Shown here: positions 16,116 through 25,566 of the stretch, piece after piece
Layout: the number at the start of each line of letters is the position of its first letter
Numbering within the stretch: position 1 is the first letter of the stretch
NCBI GenBank assembly: GCA_019694395.1
Contig: JAIBCC010000002.1
Location: 248,330-312,329 of the forward strand
DNA from: Pyrinomonadaceae bacterium
GTDB lineage: Bacteria > Acidobacteriota > Blastocatellia > Pyrinomonadales > Pyrinomonadaceae
Direction: 5' to 3'
Length of the DNA stretch: 64,000 bases
Program-made: the position numbers and the translations under genes
Notes under the pieces: model-generated
The model's database searches: none
The model's input: only the letters and a program-made list of their open reading frames with translations
What the model was told of the DNA's origin: nothing

Positions 16116-18113
16116 TTAGTTAGTAGTTTTTAACAAATTTGCATTGCGAACCAGAATTTCACCTTCAGTAACTTGAAGAGTATAGACGGTTCCGCCTTCG
16201 CCGATTTTTCGATTTCTTTCATCACCATTAAACTCTTTCAGGTCAAAGCCTTCGGTGTTGATCTTGGTGTTGGCTTGGATATTTACATTGGCATCTTCAG
16301 GCAAGGTCAAAACCAGTTTTCCAACCTCATTTCTGGCAAAGAATTTGGTGAAATCGCCTTCAAAGAAGTTTTCACCGTTGGTTGTTCTTGAATCAACTTC
16401 TCCGTTAAAGCCGATTACGCGAATCAAAGCTTCGTCAGCCGTAATTTTAAGTCTGCCTTCCGAATCACGAACATTGATCGGTCCGTCGTTTCCGGTTAAA
16501 TCAATATTTCCGGTTACGCCGTCAATGCGGATTTCTTTATCGGAAAGAATCCGCAGATTCGACTTTTTTGGGACAAAAACCTCCACCTTAACTACATTGG
16601 CAGGAAGCATTTTGATATCAAAATCTACATTAGCAGCAGCACTTTCACCCGTGGTTTTTATTTTCTGAACCTCGAGATCGGCATTAATCATCACTTCTGA
16701 TTCAGTATGACTAACCGAAACATTGACGTTTGGTTGGAAACCGCCGCGAACAAATTTGGTAATACGGTATTTAACTTCCGGGCGATCCCATCCCTTTACT
16801 GTTACAGGACAATATTTTGAATTAACTGTAACTTTTGGAGTTCCTTTTACCTGAAAAGTATCGGTCTTTTCTTCAATTCTTGAGTCCCCGAAATCAAAAT
16901 TATTTGAGAAATTCCAACGAAAAGCACTTTGCGTAGCTCTCAAAGCGTCCTGGGTGGCTCTCATCGCATCGCGGTTCACACGAATAGCGTCTCTTTGGGC
17001 ACGTTGAATTTCTTTTTGATTTTCCATCATTACCCGGTTTGTTTCTCTCATTGCATCAGCCGCCATCTTGGGTGCTTGTTCAGCAATTTTTACCGATTCA
17101 GCAATTGAAACCTTGGTAGATTCTTTGACCGCTTTGGCAATGTCTTTATTCATTTTTTGGACGGTAACGGTTGAAACATCATCAACACTATCTTCATCAT
17201 CCTCATCGTCGGCATCTTCTTTCATATTCAAAAGATTGGTCACGGGTTTAATATTTTTGCCATCCGATTTGCGGCGAATATTAAGCCCACCATTGACACT
17301 GTCCAAATCAATTTTTACCGTTCCGTTTCCTAATTTTCCGAACAAATCACGTCCAATATATTTACCTTTTCTAACCGGCAGACCAAATTCGTTGCTGATA
17401 CTGCCGTTGACGGTATCGGCTTTAATGGTGGCGTCGGCATCGGATGGAATAACCAGATTAACTTTTCCGTTGACAGTTGAAAGTTTGATTTTGCTGTCTG
17501 AATTCAGACTGTCAAAATCAACCTCCGAAACTCCGTTGACCGTATCTATATAAGCTGTTCCACGGAGATTTGAGGCTTTGACCGTGCCATTTACGGCTGA
17601 GGCTTTGGTGTAATTGCTGGCATTTGTAATAGTAACCGATCCATTGACCGTTTCGATTTCATTGAGAACTGCATTACGCGGAACGGTCAGTTTATATTGG
17701 ACTTCGAGACGGCAATATCCTGAGCAATTCCAACTTCGGTTTCCGTTTTTCCAGCTTCCATACTCGGTTTCGATCTTTAAGGAATCCGGTTTGGAATCAA
17801 CTTTAATTTCTACCTGAGAAAGTCTTTCTTTGCTGTCAGCAATTTTTACCGCTTCGAGTTTGACTTCATTTCTGTCCCAAGTATCAATTGTAATCGAACC
17901 ATTGACGTTGTTAATGCTTAATTTTCCGTTCGCGCTAAGCGGATAAGTTTGTTCAAATCTTTCCGTTTCATCACCCTGCAAAACGGTCTGCGGAGTTAAA
18001 ACCACAAGTTGAGGAGTATTTCCGGCAATCAAATTTTCATTTGAATAAATAGAAAAACTTCCGGGGTTTGAAAATAGTAAACTGGTAATAATAAAAGATA
18101 ATACCCAAGACAT
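16116..18113 (-). CDS. double DUF4097 ('toastrack') protein with Ala-rich coiled coil
   Basis: A 665-aa exported protein. After a short N-terminal hydrophobic segment, two DUF4097-type beta-strand repeat regions (about 45-290 and 400-660, with repeated INGxVxI/VNGS motifs) flank an acidic patch and a basic coiled coil with RDA(I/M)R-type heptads. Toastrack/DUF4097 domains are known from Psp/Lia-like envelope-stress systems. An ATG farther upstream (18194) would swallow the promoter element at 18165-18194; the ATG at 18113 has an AGGAG site and is preferred. It shares its promoter with the ECF sigma gene. Confidence 0.8.
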   Translation of the reverse strand: MSWVLSFIITSLLFSNPGSFSIYSNENLIAGNTPQLVVLTPQTVLQGDETERFEQTYPLSANGKLSINNVNGSITIDTWDRNEVKLEAVKIADSKERLSQVEIKVDSKPDSLKIETEYGSWKNGNRSWNCSGYCRLEVQYKLTVPRNAVLNEIETVNGSVTITNASNYTKASAVNGTVKASNLRGTAYIDTVNGVSEVDFDSLNSDSKIKLSTVNGKVNLVIPSDADATIKADTVNGSISNEFGLPVRKGKYIGRDLFGKLGNGTVKIDLDSVNGGLNIRRKSDGKNIKPVTNLLNMKEDADDEDDEDSVDDVSTVTVQKMNKDIAKAVKESTKVSIAESVKIAEQAPKMAADAMRETNRVMMENQKEIQRAQRDAIRVNRDAMRATQDALRATQSAFRWNFSNNFDFGDSRIEEKTDTFQVKGTPKVTVNSKYCPVTVKGWDRPEVKYRITKFVRGGFQPNVNVSVSHTESEVMINADLEVQKIKTTGESAAANVDFDIKMLPANVVKVEVFVPKKSNLRILSDKEIRIDGVTGNIDLTGNDGPINVRDSEGRLKITADEALIRVIGFNGEVDSRTTNGENFFEGDFTKFFARNEVGKLVLTLPEDANVNIQANTKINTEGFDLKEFNGDERNRKIGEGGTVYTLQVTEGEILVRNANLLKTTN

Positions 18114-18164
18114 AAATGTTTTCTCCTGATTTGGAATTTGATATGTTTCCCAATAACTAAATTG

Positions 18165-18194
18165 AAAACACCACTCATTTAGACTTTGTGACAA
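18165..18194 (-). promoter_or_regulatory. ECF-type promoter shared with the sigma gene (DUF4097 copy)
   Basis: On the minus strand TTGTCACAAA is followed, after exactly 11 bp, by TGGTGTTTT. The same two blocks with the same spacing lie upstream of the ECF sigma gene (21046-21075). This predicts a transcript start about 45 nt before the ATG at 18113. Confidence 0.7.
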
Positions 18195-18224
18195 CTTTTT
18201 TTGTTAACGAATAAAAAAAATGAA

Positions 18225-18248
18225 AATTATTCGTTTTTTTGAATAATT
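18225..18248. repeat. 8-bp inverted repeat in a 320-bp gap
   Basis: AATTATTC and GAATAATT flank an 8-nt T-rich loop upstream of the shared ECF promoter. The rest of 18114-18433 shows only AT-rich sequence apart from that promoter. It could be a weak terminator for the sigma operon or an operator. Confidence 0.35.
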
Positions 18249-18433
18249 CTCACTTTAGACGATTCAAAATTGTATTTTCTTCCCAAATTATTTGTAGTTA
18301 TTTAACAGATCATAAAAACTTATTAAACCACCAGCCAAAAAACCAAATAATTGTCACGAATATTCAAGGAAATAAATTATGAATAAATCATTTCTTTTCC
18401 TTTGAAAATAATTTTTATCTTTGAATTTGATGA

Positions 18434-19591
18434 TTAATTGAGTTTTCGGATTCTAATTCTTCCGCTATCGTTTTGGATGTAAAGTGAAGCTTCGCCTTCG
18501 CCCAAAGTGCCCCTTAATGTTCTGACCGAAGGACTAACATTATCATTGATGATTTTGATGGGAAGTTCGGACTGAATTTTATTTTTTTCGGCAATTATCA
18601 CGAAATTAAATGAGGAATCTCTGGGGACTGCCAAATTTATTTCTCCGCTGGTATTAGTAAATTTATAATCTCCATCCATTTGGATTTCGCCGGTGTATTT
18701 TATTACTCCAGAAATACTTTTTGCTTCAACCGATAAATGAGTGACAGATTGTAAGATAATCATTCCGTTGTTGGTTCCAACCTTAAAAGTGTCACTATCT
18801 TCAAGCGGATCGGTATTATAGGCTAAAATATTGCCATTTGTTGACTTTAACTGGATTGGACCAAAAGAATTTTCGACTGTAATATCTCCGTCATTGGTTG
18901 AAGCAGAAACTCCCTCTTGAATACCTTCCAACTGTATATCACCTTCATTTATATTGATTGTTACTTTATTGATAGATTCAACCTTGATCGTAACCCTATC
19001 TTCCCAACCCTCTAATTTTGAAAGATTAGCTTCTTTTGGAACATCCAGTTCAATTTCTTCCCCAAAAAGACAATCGCTTAAATTTCTTCCTTTATCCTTT
19101 TTGGGATCGTAACCCAAAATTTTTAGGCTGGTTGGATTGCCCTCATCATTTTTGCCCCGTGGGATAAAACCCGCTTTACTTCCGCCCCGCACGAAAACTC
19201 TGATTTCATTACGATCCCAACCATTGATGCGAATATTACCCTCCGAAACGCAAAGGTTAAAATTCACTTTTTCATCAACATCAATTGATTTCTCAAAAGG
19301 TGTATCATTTTCGTTTTGCACACGTCTGCCATTAACGCCTGTTGAAGGCGGTGCAACCTCATCAACCCCGACGATCCGTGAATTTCTTGGTGGCGGTGTT
19401 TCCACTTTTGGAGCAGAAACCGGGCAACCCGGACATTCAGTTTTGGGGGCAGGTCTTGGTTTCGGCTTTGGAGTCGGTGCAGTTCCCGAGATTTGGGCAA
19501 AAATCCATCCTGAGAAAATTGTTAAAAGGATGAAAACTTGTCCAAGTCTTAAAATTTTTAATGTTTTCAATGCTTTCATCCCATTATTCAT
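18434..19591 (-). CDS. secreted DUF4097-like protein, third gene of the ECF operon
   Basis: A 385-aa exported protein: N-terminal hydrophobic signal (to FAQ near residue 33), a Pro-rich segment with two Cys (CPGCP), then a beta-strand-repeat domain (about 95-385) with toastrack-style motifs such as INEGDIQLEG, STNDGDITVEN and STNGNILAYN. It is related to the larger DUF4097 protein next door. The start lies 3 nt after the anti-sigma stop, so it belongs to the sigma/anti-sigma operon and is likely an effector or the signal-sensing partner of the anti-sigma factor. Confidence 0.75.
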   Translation of the reverse strand: MNNGMKALKTLKILRLGQVFILLTIFSGWIFAQISGTAPTPKPKPRPAPKTECPGCPVSAPKVETPPPRNSRIVGVDEVAPPSTGVNGRRVQNENDTPFEKSIDVDEKVNFNLCVSEGNIRINGWDRNEIRVFVRGGSKAGFIPRGKNDEGNPTSLKILGYDPKKDKGRNLSDCLFGEEIELDVPKEANLSKLEGWEDRVTIKVESINKVTININEGDIQLEGIQEGVSASTNDGDITVENSFGPIQLKSTNGNILAYNTDPLEDSDTFKVGTNNGMIILQSVTHLSVEAKSISGVIKYTGEIQMDGDYKFTNTSGEINLAVPRDSSFNFVIIAEKNKIQSELPIKIINDNVSPSVRTLRGTLGEGEASLYIQNDSGRIRIRKLN

Positions 19592-19594
19592 AAT

Positions 19595-20455
19595 TTAGTC
19601 CATTCGAGCAATGAACTCGCTTCTCTCCGAAACAGAATTGAGAAGTTCGATTTTATTTTGATAAGAATTACGTAAAATTTGTTTAGCGGCTTCATTTTTC
19701 GGATGTTTGCGAACTTCATCTTTCATCCGTTTGATCGAATCATTTACCACCGCCAAATCGCGTTCAAAAGAAACTCTCGAAGAAGCGCGCAAAACGCTGT
19801 CCTTTTTATCCTTGATCGTATTTTCTAAAGTAGCAATTGTTTTTAAGTAAGTATCTTCACCGTCAACTGATTCTTTTGGGTGATAAACCAAAGGAAGAAT
19901 ATTCGGGTTTTGGTCTTCAACTCTTGGTCGCTGAACCTTATTTTTTTCAGGTTTGTAATTTACTTTTTCAACTCCGTTATTAGATGGAATTGCCAAATCA
20001 ACTACTTTTTTATCAGGTAAATTTTTAGAACTGATTTGATTTGTAGTTTGAGTAGAATTTACTGCCAATAACAATTGTCCGTTTTGTTTATTTGAAGTTA
20101 AAACAATCGCAAAAATACCAACTACAATTACCAATGAAGCAAAAGCTGCAACATTCGGATTGGATAAAATTGAAGCAAAACGCCAAAATTTTTCCCAAAG
20201 CGAAACCTTGGGTTCTTCAATTTGGGCAATTGCCTGAAAGACATTAGCGCGAATTCGTTCAGTCGGAACAGGTAAATTAAATTCTTCATCCAAAATACTG
20301 AACGCAAAAGCAGATTCTTCTTCCGCCTCAATCAAAAAACGGGCACAGCTATCGCAGAGTGCCGTGTGACGAGCTACGTTTTCAAGTAATTCAGGAGCTA
20401 ATTCGCCATCTAAAAATGATTGAATTGTGCCTTCATCCAAGCATTGTTCTCTCAT
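19595..20455 (-). CDS. anti-sigma factor with zinc-finger (zf-HC2) domain
   Basis: A 286-aa protein. The N-terminal ZAS-type domain carries His-x3-Cys-x2-Cys (HTALCDSC, near residues 28-35). A single membrane segment at about 118-138 is followed by a ~145-residue C-terminal part that is periplasmic by topology and ends in charged helices. It should hold the ECF sigma factor at the membrane until envelope stress releases it. The 4-nt overlap (ATGA) with the sigma gene and 3-nt gap to the DUF4097-like gene define the operon. Confidence 0.85.
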   Translation of the reverse strand: MREQCLDEGTIQSFLDGELAPELLENVARHTALCDSCARFLIEAEEESAFAFSILDEEFNLPVPTERIRANVFQAIAQIEEPKVSLWEKFWRFASILSNPNVAAFASLVIVVGIFAIVLTSNKQNGQLLLAVNSTQTTNQISSKNLPDKKVVDLAIPSNNGVEKVNYKPEKNKVQRPRVEDQNPNILPLVYHPKESVDGEDTYLKTIATLENTIKDKKDSVLRASSRVSFERDLAVVNDSIKRMKDEVRKHPKNEAAKQILRNSYQNKIELLNSVSERSEFIARMD

Positions 20456-21018
20456 ACTTCCCTCCCGATTTTACCATAAAACCGGACAAATTCCTTACGG
20501 GCGCGTGCCACATATTGTCCGATACTTGTTTCAGTTAAAGAAAGCGTTTCCGCAATTTCCTTGTAACTTAATCCCTGTTGTTTCAACATCAAACAACTCC
20601 TTAGCGGTTCTTTAACTTTATCCAATGCGCGCCTCACTTCCTTTGCCTGTTCGCGTTTTTCATAATCTAATTCAGGCTCAAAAACCGCATTCTCTTCTGA
20701 TTCTTTGACGTAGTTTTCCTCGCGGACGTTCGCTCTAAAGTTTCCCCGGATTGCATTTCGGGAAAGATTCATAGTAACACGAATCAGCCACGGACGGAGC
20801 ATTTCTTCATCTTTGATGCTTTCCAAATGATTGTATAATTTCAAAAAAACTTCCTGCGTGATGTCTTCCGCCAATGCAGAGTCATTTGTCACCGACCGCG
20901 CACATCTAAAGACAGTCCTATGGTGAAGCGTAAAAGCCTCATCGAACCCAATCTCTTGTTTGGTGGTTGCGGTTACTTCGGACATCGAGTCCATTAACAT
21001 TTTCACGCCTTCGTTCAT
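20452..21018 (-). CDS. ECF sigma factor (RpoE-like)
   Basis: A 188-aa sigma-70 family ECF factor. Region 2 (HRTVFRCARSVTNDSALAED, ITQEVFLKLY) recognises the -10 element and melts DNA. Region 4 (LRSCLMLKQQGLSYKEIAET, then SIGQYVARARKEF) carries the helix-turn-helix for the -35. It is paired with a membrane anti-sigma factor. Its own upstream DNA and that of the large DUF4097 gene share a two-block motif, so it is probably autoregulated and drives both toastrack genes. Confidence 0.9.
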   Translation of the reverse strand: MNEGVKMLMDSMSEVTATTKQEIGFDEAFTLHHRTVFRCARSVTNDSALAEDITQEVFLKLYNHLESIKDEEMLRPWLIRVTMNLSRNAIRGNFRANVREENYVKESEENAVFEPELDYEKREQAKEVRRALDKVKEPLRSCLMLKQQGLSYKEIAETLSLTETSIGQYVARARKEFVRFYGKIGREV

Positions 21019-21045
21019 CTCAGCATCAAAACTGCTCTCAATGGT

Positions 21046-21075
21046 AAAACACCATCACGCCGTTTTTTGTGACAA
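21046..21075 (-). promoter_or_regulatory. ECF-type autoregulatory promoter (sigma gene copy)
   Basis: On the minus strand TTGTCACAAA, 11 bp, TGGTGTTTT: the same blocks and spacing as at 18165-18194. The predicted start lies about 20-25 nt before the sigma ATG. The rest of 21076-21294 is AT-rich and unassigned. Confidence 0.7.
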
Positions 21076-21294
21076 GATTTTTTCACAGAAATTATCGGGA
21101 TGAATATTTTTGGAAATTATATCCCCTTTATTAATGCGGAAAAACGAACAAAATTTGTGAAATTCCTTTTATTATTTTTACAAATTTTTCTTTGGATGTG
21201 TTCCAGTTTTCAACCTAAAGGATTCACTTTTGCTGCAAAACATTAACAAAATACGGATTTATTTTCTTTTGAGTTTCGGGAAACTTGGAAAAGA

Positions 21295-22737
21295 TTAATA
21301 TTTCAATACTTTTGCCCGTTGATTTATCTCAGGAGCGATGTTTTTATCATTTTGGGTTGTAATGAAAAAAGTGTAGCTGTTTTGCCTCACCAAAAAGACT
21401 TCTTCAAGAGTTTTATCCGGGAATTTTTCTTCATTATCTTCGCAAATCTTGGGTTCGATCAAAGCCAATCTTTTCAGACAATCGTGCAAATGAGTTTTTC
21501 CAAATCCGAATTCACCAATTTCATCATCAATAATTAAACGAATTTCCGCCTGTTCATCGGTAAAATATGCCAAAATTGAAGCTGTGACGCTGACTCCTTT
21601 ATCAAACTTCTGCGAAATTTTGGTTAACTTTTCGCCTTTTTGCTCTTCCTCGATCCGGGCGCGTAAAGTTTTATTTTTTTCTTCGGAAGTCTGTTGAATT
21701 CGGGTGTCAAATATTACGGTCACACGGCGTTCATCTTCGGCAGCAAAATCTCTGACAATTACTTTTTGAGAACGTGCGGTTGCTTTCCAATCAACATGAC
21801 GCAAGTCGTCCTGTGGCTGATACTCCCGTAAGGTCAAAAGGTCTTGTCCAGCTCCTTTTTTCGGTAAAACCCGTTTCCCGATCTCAAAAGGTAAATGCAA
21901 AATTTCGGACTCAATCGGTTCAATTTTCGGAAATACAATAATTTCTGCCTCCTGTGCGGAAAGACGGCGGCGATGACGGAAAAAACCGAAAGGAAATCGG
22001 GTTGAAAGTTCAAAATCTTTGATAATAAAGCGTCCCCGATATTTGAAAATATGCTCGGTTTTATTTTCGATCGTTTCAAAATGCGGCAGATAATAAAAAT
22101 AATCCAAAGTGTGTTTAAGCAAAGGCGGACGGACAATTTTTTCGGCAATCGGCGCGGGCAAAATCTTTTTTATTTCATTAAGCATTAAGGATTTTTCCCG
22201 TTCTTTTCCACGAACTTCGGTGGTTATCGAATAGGTTGGAAATAACCTTTTTTTATTGAATAAACTAACTATTAAAGGGGTTGGCTCTTCCGCAAAAATA
22301 GCCTCTGGAAAACGCATTTTGACTTCTAATTTTTTCAGACAAAAATTCCCGATAAAAAATCCGACGATAAAAGCTGAGGTCAAAAATGCCAACACAATAA
22401 ACAATAAATTATTTCCGGTATTCCACGCGGCAAATCCAACAATTACCAATAAACCCAAATAAACAGCTCCGCCGGTTGTAAATTCAAATGGCAGATCCAA
22501 CTGTGAAGCTTCTGCACTGGCAGAACGGGCAAGCGGCGGAACAACAAAAATCAGAATTAACAACACAAATCCAAGCGAAGCGGTCGCCGCAATTCCCGCT
22601 AATCTGAAATTATTGGTTTGATGCGCCCAAAGTGTGACTCCCGCCAAAACCAAACCGCCTAAAACGACGATAAGTCCCATTAAACTGTTACGGATGTCAC
22701 GAAATGAAAAAAGTTGGCTGAGTGCGCGTAAGTTCAC
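21295..22737 (-). CDS. DUF58 domain membrane protein
   Basis: A 480-aa protein with four hydrophobic stretches, in two pairs (about 20-70 and 90-135), then a beta-rich region and the DUF58/vWA-like signature LREYQPQDDLRHVDWKATAR (about residues 305-325). DUF58 proteins usually sit in MoxR-ATPase/transglutaminase or vWA operons; none of these partners lies here, so this is an orphan copy. The start is GTG at 22737; an ATG 19 codons later is possible. It is divergent from folK. Confidence 0.8.
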   Translation of the reverse strand: MNLRALSQLFSFRDIRNSLMGLIVVLGGLVLAGVTLWAHQTNNFRLAGIAATASLGFVLLILIFVVPPLARSASAEASQLDLPFEFTTGGAVYLGLLVIVGFAAWNTGNNLLFIVLAFLTSAFIVGFFIGNFCLKKLEVKMRFPEAIFAEEPTPLIVSLFNKKRLFPTYSITTEVRGKEREKSLMLNEIKKILPAPIAEKIVRPPLLKHTLDYFYYLPHFETIENKTEHIFKYRGRFIIKDFELSTRFPFGFFRHRRRLSAQEAEIIVFPKIEPIESEILHLPFEIGKRVLPKKGAGQDLLTLREYQPQDDLRHVDWKATARSQKVIVRDFAAEDERRVTVIFDTRIQQTSEEKNKTLRARIEEEQKGEKLTKISQKFDKGVSVTASILAYFTDEQAEIRLIIDDEIGEFGFGKTHLHDCLKRLALIEPKICEDNEEKFPDKTLEEVFLVRQNSYTFFITTQNDKNIAPEINQRAKVLKY

Positions 22738-22860
22738 CTTTTTAGAATAGAGTATTCACGACTATAACTTCAAGATAAAGTTAAATTTCAACGACTCGAT
22801 TTGTATTTTTCAACCCATTTGGTTTAATGTTTCTAAGTTATCAGTTCAAAATAAAATTTT

Positions 22861-22930
22861 AAGCCGCAAAATCTAAAAACCTTTAAAAGTTGTTTTTGTG
22901 TAATTTTGTGTGCATCGGCGGTTATCTAAA
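22861..22930. repeat. GTGTAATTTTGTGT-type intergenic element (copy 1)
   Basis: AAGCCGC near the left end and GGCGGTTAT near the right enclose TTTTGTGTAATTTTGTGTG. The same words occur in the 38400-38502 element. It lies in the gap between the DUF58 gene and folK, ending just before the folK start. Confidence 0.45.
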
Positions 22931-22935
22931 AATAA

Positions 22936-23475
22936 ATGGAATCAGAAATTATCACCGCTTACGTTGGAATTGGCTCAAATCTGGGAAACAGAGCCGGAAA
23001 TCTGTTGTTGGCAGTTCGTGGACTTACAGAAGCCAGTTTTATTATTCACCGACTTTCTGCTGTCTATGAAACCGAGCCCGTCGGAGTTCCAAACGATCAG
23101 CCAAATTATCTCAATATGGTTGCAGAGATTCATCTTTCTAACATTTCCCCATCACAAATGATGGCTAGAATGTTGAGAATTGAATATCTTTTGGGCAGGC
23201 GAAGAATTGAGCCAAAAGCCCCGCGAACAGTTGATTTAGATTTATTGCTTTATGAAAATCAAATTATTGAAACTGATTTTTTAACCATCCCGCACCCGCG
23301 TATGCACTTGAGAAATTTTGTTCTGGTTCCGTTCAATGAAATTGCTCCCCAAATTGTTCATCCTGTCTTAAATCAAACTATTCAAGAAATTTGCCAAAAC
23401 TCCAAGGACATTTCCAAAGTCGAACGTTGGAAACCTGTGATCGAAGAAAATAATCTTGTTACAGGAAATAGTTAG
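22936..23475 (+). CDS. folK: 2-amino-4-hydroxy-6-hydroxymethyldihydropteridine pyrophosphokinase
   Basis: A 179-aa HPPK, which transfers pyrophosphate from ATP to 6-hydroxymethyl-dihydropterin in folate synthesis. Signatures are AYVGIGSNLGNR at the N-terminus and the RTVDLDLLLYE motif with the Asp pair binding Mg2+ (about residues 96-106), followed by IPHPRMHLRNFVLVP. Length is normal for the family. No folP or folB is adjacent. It converges with the secreted-protein operon, with a 26-bp gap. Confidence 0.95.
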   Translation: MESEIITAYVGIGSNLGNRAGNLLLAVRGLTEASFIIHRLSAVYETEPVGVPNDQPNYLNMVAEIHLSNISPSQMMARMLRIEYLLGRRRIEPKAPRTVDLDLLLYENQIIETDFLTIPHPRMHLRNFVLVPFNEIAPQIVHPVLNQTIQEICQNSKDISKVERWKPVIEENNLVTGNS

Positions 23476-23501
23476 AAACTTTATTTGGAAACTAATTCAA
23501 T

Positions 23502-24530
23502 CTAATTCGCCCGTTTTACTTTGAATTTCCCATAAAAATTTCCGCGAAAAATCTTATCCTCAACCGATGTGAAAACGGTAACGCGAACAGTTCCTTTGAT
23601 GAATTTTGGGTCAACTTGGGTAATTTTGATGGTTCCTGAACAAGGATATTTTTCAGTATCTGATTGTGTGTCACCGCAGCCGAAACCTTGTTGAGCCTGG
23701 GTAACAAAAAATCCCAAACCTGTTTTTTCTTCGCCGATTTGATAGTTTCCAACTTCTTTTCCGTTAAAATTGAAAGCCAAAACTGCTTCTTTTTCAATAG
23801 TTTGATTGATTTTACCGTCCCGCATTTGTGCGCCGAGTTCGGAAAAACGAATCGCCGTGAAATCTTGATCTTTGTCGTAAATTGCCACCGCATTGCTCGA
23901 AATCGCATTTAAATCAATTGGATTGGCTTTGTTTTCTTTTTGCGCGGCTTCGAGTTTTGCCCGGATTTCGGGTGGTATATTTTTCGGGACATCGACGATT
24001 TTTGGCATTGTCGCGCCTTTGTCGAGCTTGGAAATATATTTGCTGTTGATAATTCCAATCGCGGGCATATTCAACACAAAAGACGTTTCGTTTTCCGAAA
24101 AATAGATCGTTTGAAGCAATGTAATTTTCGGCAAATTCGGACGAAGAGGTGCTAATTCGACCGAAATGAGGGCATATTTTTCCGTCGAAAATTTTGCTGG
24201 CGCAGTAAAGGTTTGCGTTGTTTCATCAACTCCAAACAGATTTCCGCCACCTTGCACGATTCGCCAATTCGACGCTTTGTAGATTGAATTATTCGGCGGC
24301 AAAACCGTTTCCGAATAAGGTTTTCCGTTCGGATTTTCATCGTTCGGATCGTTGCGGAGAACTGCAATGATGCTCAATTTAGCAGATTCGCCGGGTTCGA
24401 GCAAAGTTTTATCTGCTTCTAAAAACAAATCGGCGGCTTTATCGGTAATCGCCTTGTCGAGTCCTTTTTGAGCAAACGAAACTTGCAACAAAACAAAAGT
24501 TAAAATCAATAAATTCAGTAGTTTTCGCAT
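23502..24530 (-). CDS. secreted protein, unknown function (last gene of the OmpA operon)
   Basis: A 342-aa exported protein with signal peptide 1-20 (LLQVSFAQ). The N-terminal half looks like an Ig-like/beta-sandwich fold (LEPGESAKLSIIAVLRND). Two Cys near the C-terminus (GFGCGDTQSD and KYPCSGT) could pair. It lies 3 nt after the OmpA-family gene. No family recognised; probably a periplasmic or surface partner of the other three genes. Confidence 0.75.
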   Translation of the reverse strand: MRKLLNLLILTFVLLQVSFAQKGLDKAITDKAADLFLEADKTLLEPGESAKLSIIAVLRNDPNDENPNGKPYSETVLPPNNSIYKASNWRIVQGGGNLFGVDETTQTFTAPAKFSTEKYALISVELAPLRPNLPKITLLQTIYFSENETSFVLNMPAIGIINSKYISKLDKGATMPKIVDVPKNIPPEIRAKLEAAQKENKANPIDLNAISSNAVAIYDKDQDFTAIRFSELGAQMRDGKINQTIEKEAVLAFNFNGKEVGNYQIGEEKTGLGFFVTQAQQGFGCGDTQSDTEKYPCSGTIKITQVDPKFIKGTVRVTVFTSVEDKIFRGNFYGKFKVKRAN

Positions 24531-24533
24531 AAT

Positions 24534-25562
24534 TTATTTGATGACGATAAATTCTACTCGTCGGTTATTTGCCTTGGCTTCGGCGGTCGTGTTCTTGTCA
24601 ATAGGAACGGCTTCGCCATAACCTTTTGCGGTTATTCTGTCAGATTTGATTCCCAAATTCACGAGCTGATTTTTCACAGCTTCGGCTCTTTGCTCTGAGA
24701 GTTTCTGATTGTCTGCACCGCTTCCGTCGTTGTCTGTGTGCCCCCCGATTTCTAGCTTAATGGTCGGATTTTTGTCCAGATAATCCTTGACTTGTTTGAT
24801 CGTGACGATGCTTTCGGGCTTTAAGACAGCCTTATTTACATCGAATTTGATATTTCGCGTGACGAATTTTCCGTTTTCAAAAATTGCGGTCGGAAAACCT
24901 GTTGCAAGGCGAAAATTTTTCAGTTTAATCGAAGGTTTTCCACTTTGTCTGTCGCCCCATAAAGCCATCGTTTTTGGAGTTTCAAAAATGTTTTGGATTT
25001 CGAGCATTTTATATTGGTCAAGATAAATTTTCATCTGCCGTTTGTGAACAGCGATCGAAAAATGCAACCAACGATTGAAAAATCCGTCGTCCAAATACGG
25101 CGGGGGATTATCTTTACCGACGTTTTTGTTGTCGCTCGATGGCAAAAATACGGAAATCCGCTCTTTGGTCGGGTCAATGTGCAATTCTTTGTCGTTGGTC
25201 GTGTAAAAAACGACCGTAATTCCTGCGCTGGCATCGTATTCTTCGGAAAGCCAAGCATCGTATTCGACGGAAAAATCTTCGGGAAGCAGTTTATTGGCGA
25301 ACAATTTTGGTCTTAGACGCGTGTAAAAAGCGTCGAAACTTAAAACATTTTCGCCTTCAAATTGCTGAATCGTCGCCGCACCACCGCCGTCCAAAAACTC
25401 CCAAAAAGTTGCTACTTTTTCGTTCGCTGAATAATTGAATTTATCCTCAAAAAGTGTTTTTTCTCCGGCTTGAAAGTCGTAGTTAAGATACGCTTTATCA
25501 ATCGTTTGAGCGGAAACGGCGATTGATAAAAACAGAATCAGTAAAAAAGAAATTCGTTTCAT
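24534..25562 (-). CDS. OmpA-family protein with LamG-like N-terminal domain
   Basis: A 342-aa protein. Signal peptide (ending VSAQ), a ~200-residue concanavalin/LamG-like beta-sandwich, then the OmpA C-terminal peptidoglycan-binding domain (about 235-342) with the IGGHTDNDG motif, NQKLSEQRAEAV and a final RRVEF. The Asp and Arg that bind diaminopimelate are present. It should link the outer envelope to peptidoglycan. The ATG at 25562 starts the signal peptide and lies 4 nt after the upstream stop, so a longer in-frame start overlapping that gene is unlikely. Confidence 0.85.
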   Translation of the reverse strand: MKRISFLLILFLSIAVSAQTIDKAYLNYDFQAGEKTLFEDKFNYSANEKVATFWEFLDGGGAATIQQFEGENVLSFDAFYTRLRPKLFANKLLPEDFSVEYDAWLSEEYDASAGITVVFYTTNDKELHIDPTKERISVFLPSSDNKNVGKDNPPPYLDDGFFNRWLHFSIAVHKRQMKIYLDQYKMLEIQNIFETPKTMALWGDRQSGKPSIKLKNFRLATGFPTAIFENGKFVTRNIKFDVNKAVLKPESIVTIKQVKDYLDKNPTIKLEIGGHTDNDGSGADNQKLSEQRAEAVKNQLVNLGIKSDRITAKGYGEAVPIDKNTTAEAKANNRRVEFIVIK

Positions 25563-25566
25563 ATTT

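Noticed and set aside
17068..17553. Ser/Leu-rich 161-aa frame antisense to the DUF4097 gene
   Set aside because: A codon-bias shadow of the acidic patch and beta repeats; no independent support.
18114..18194. Upstream extension of the DUF4097 protein to 18194
   Set aside because: It would include the shared ECF promoter element and has no ribosome site; the ATG at 18113 does.
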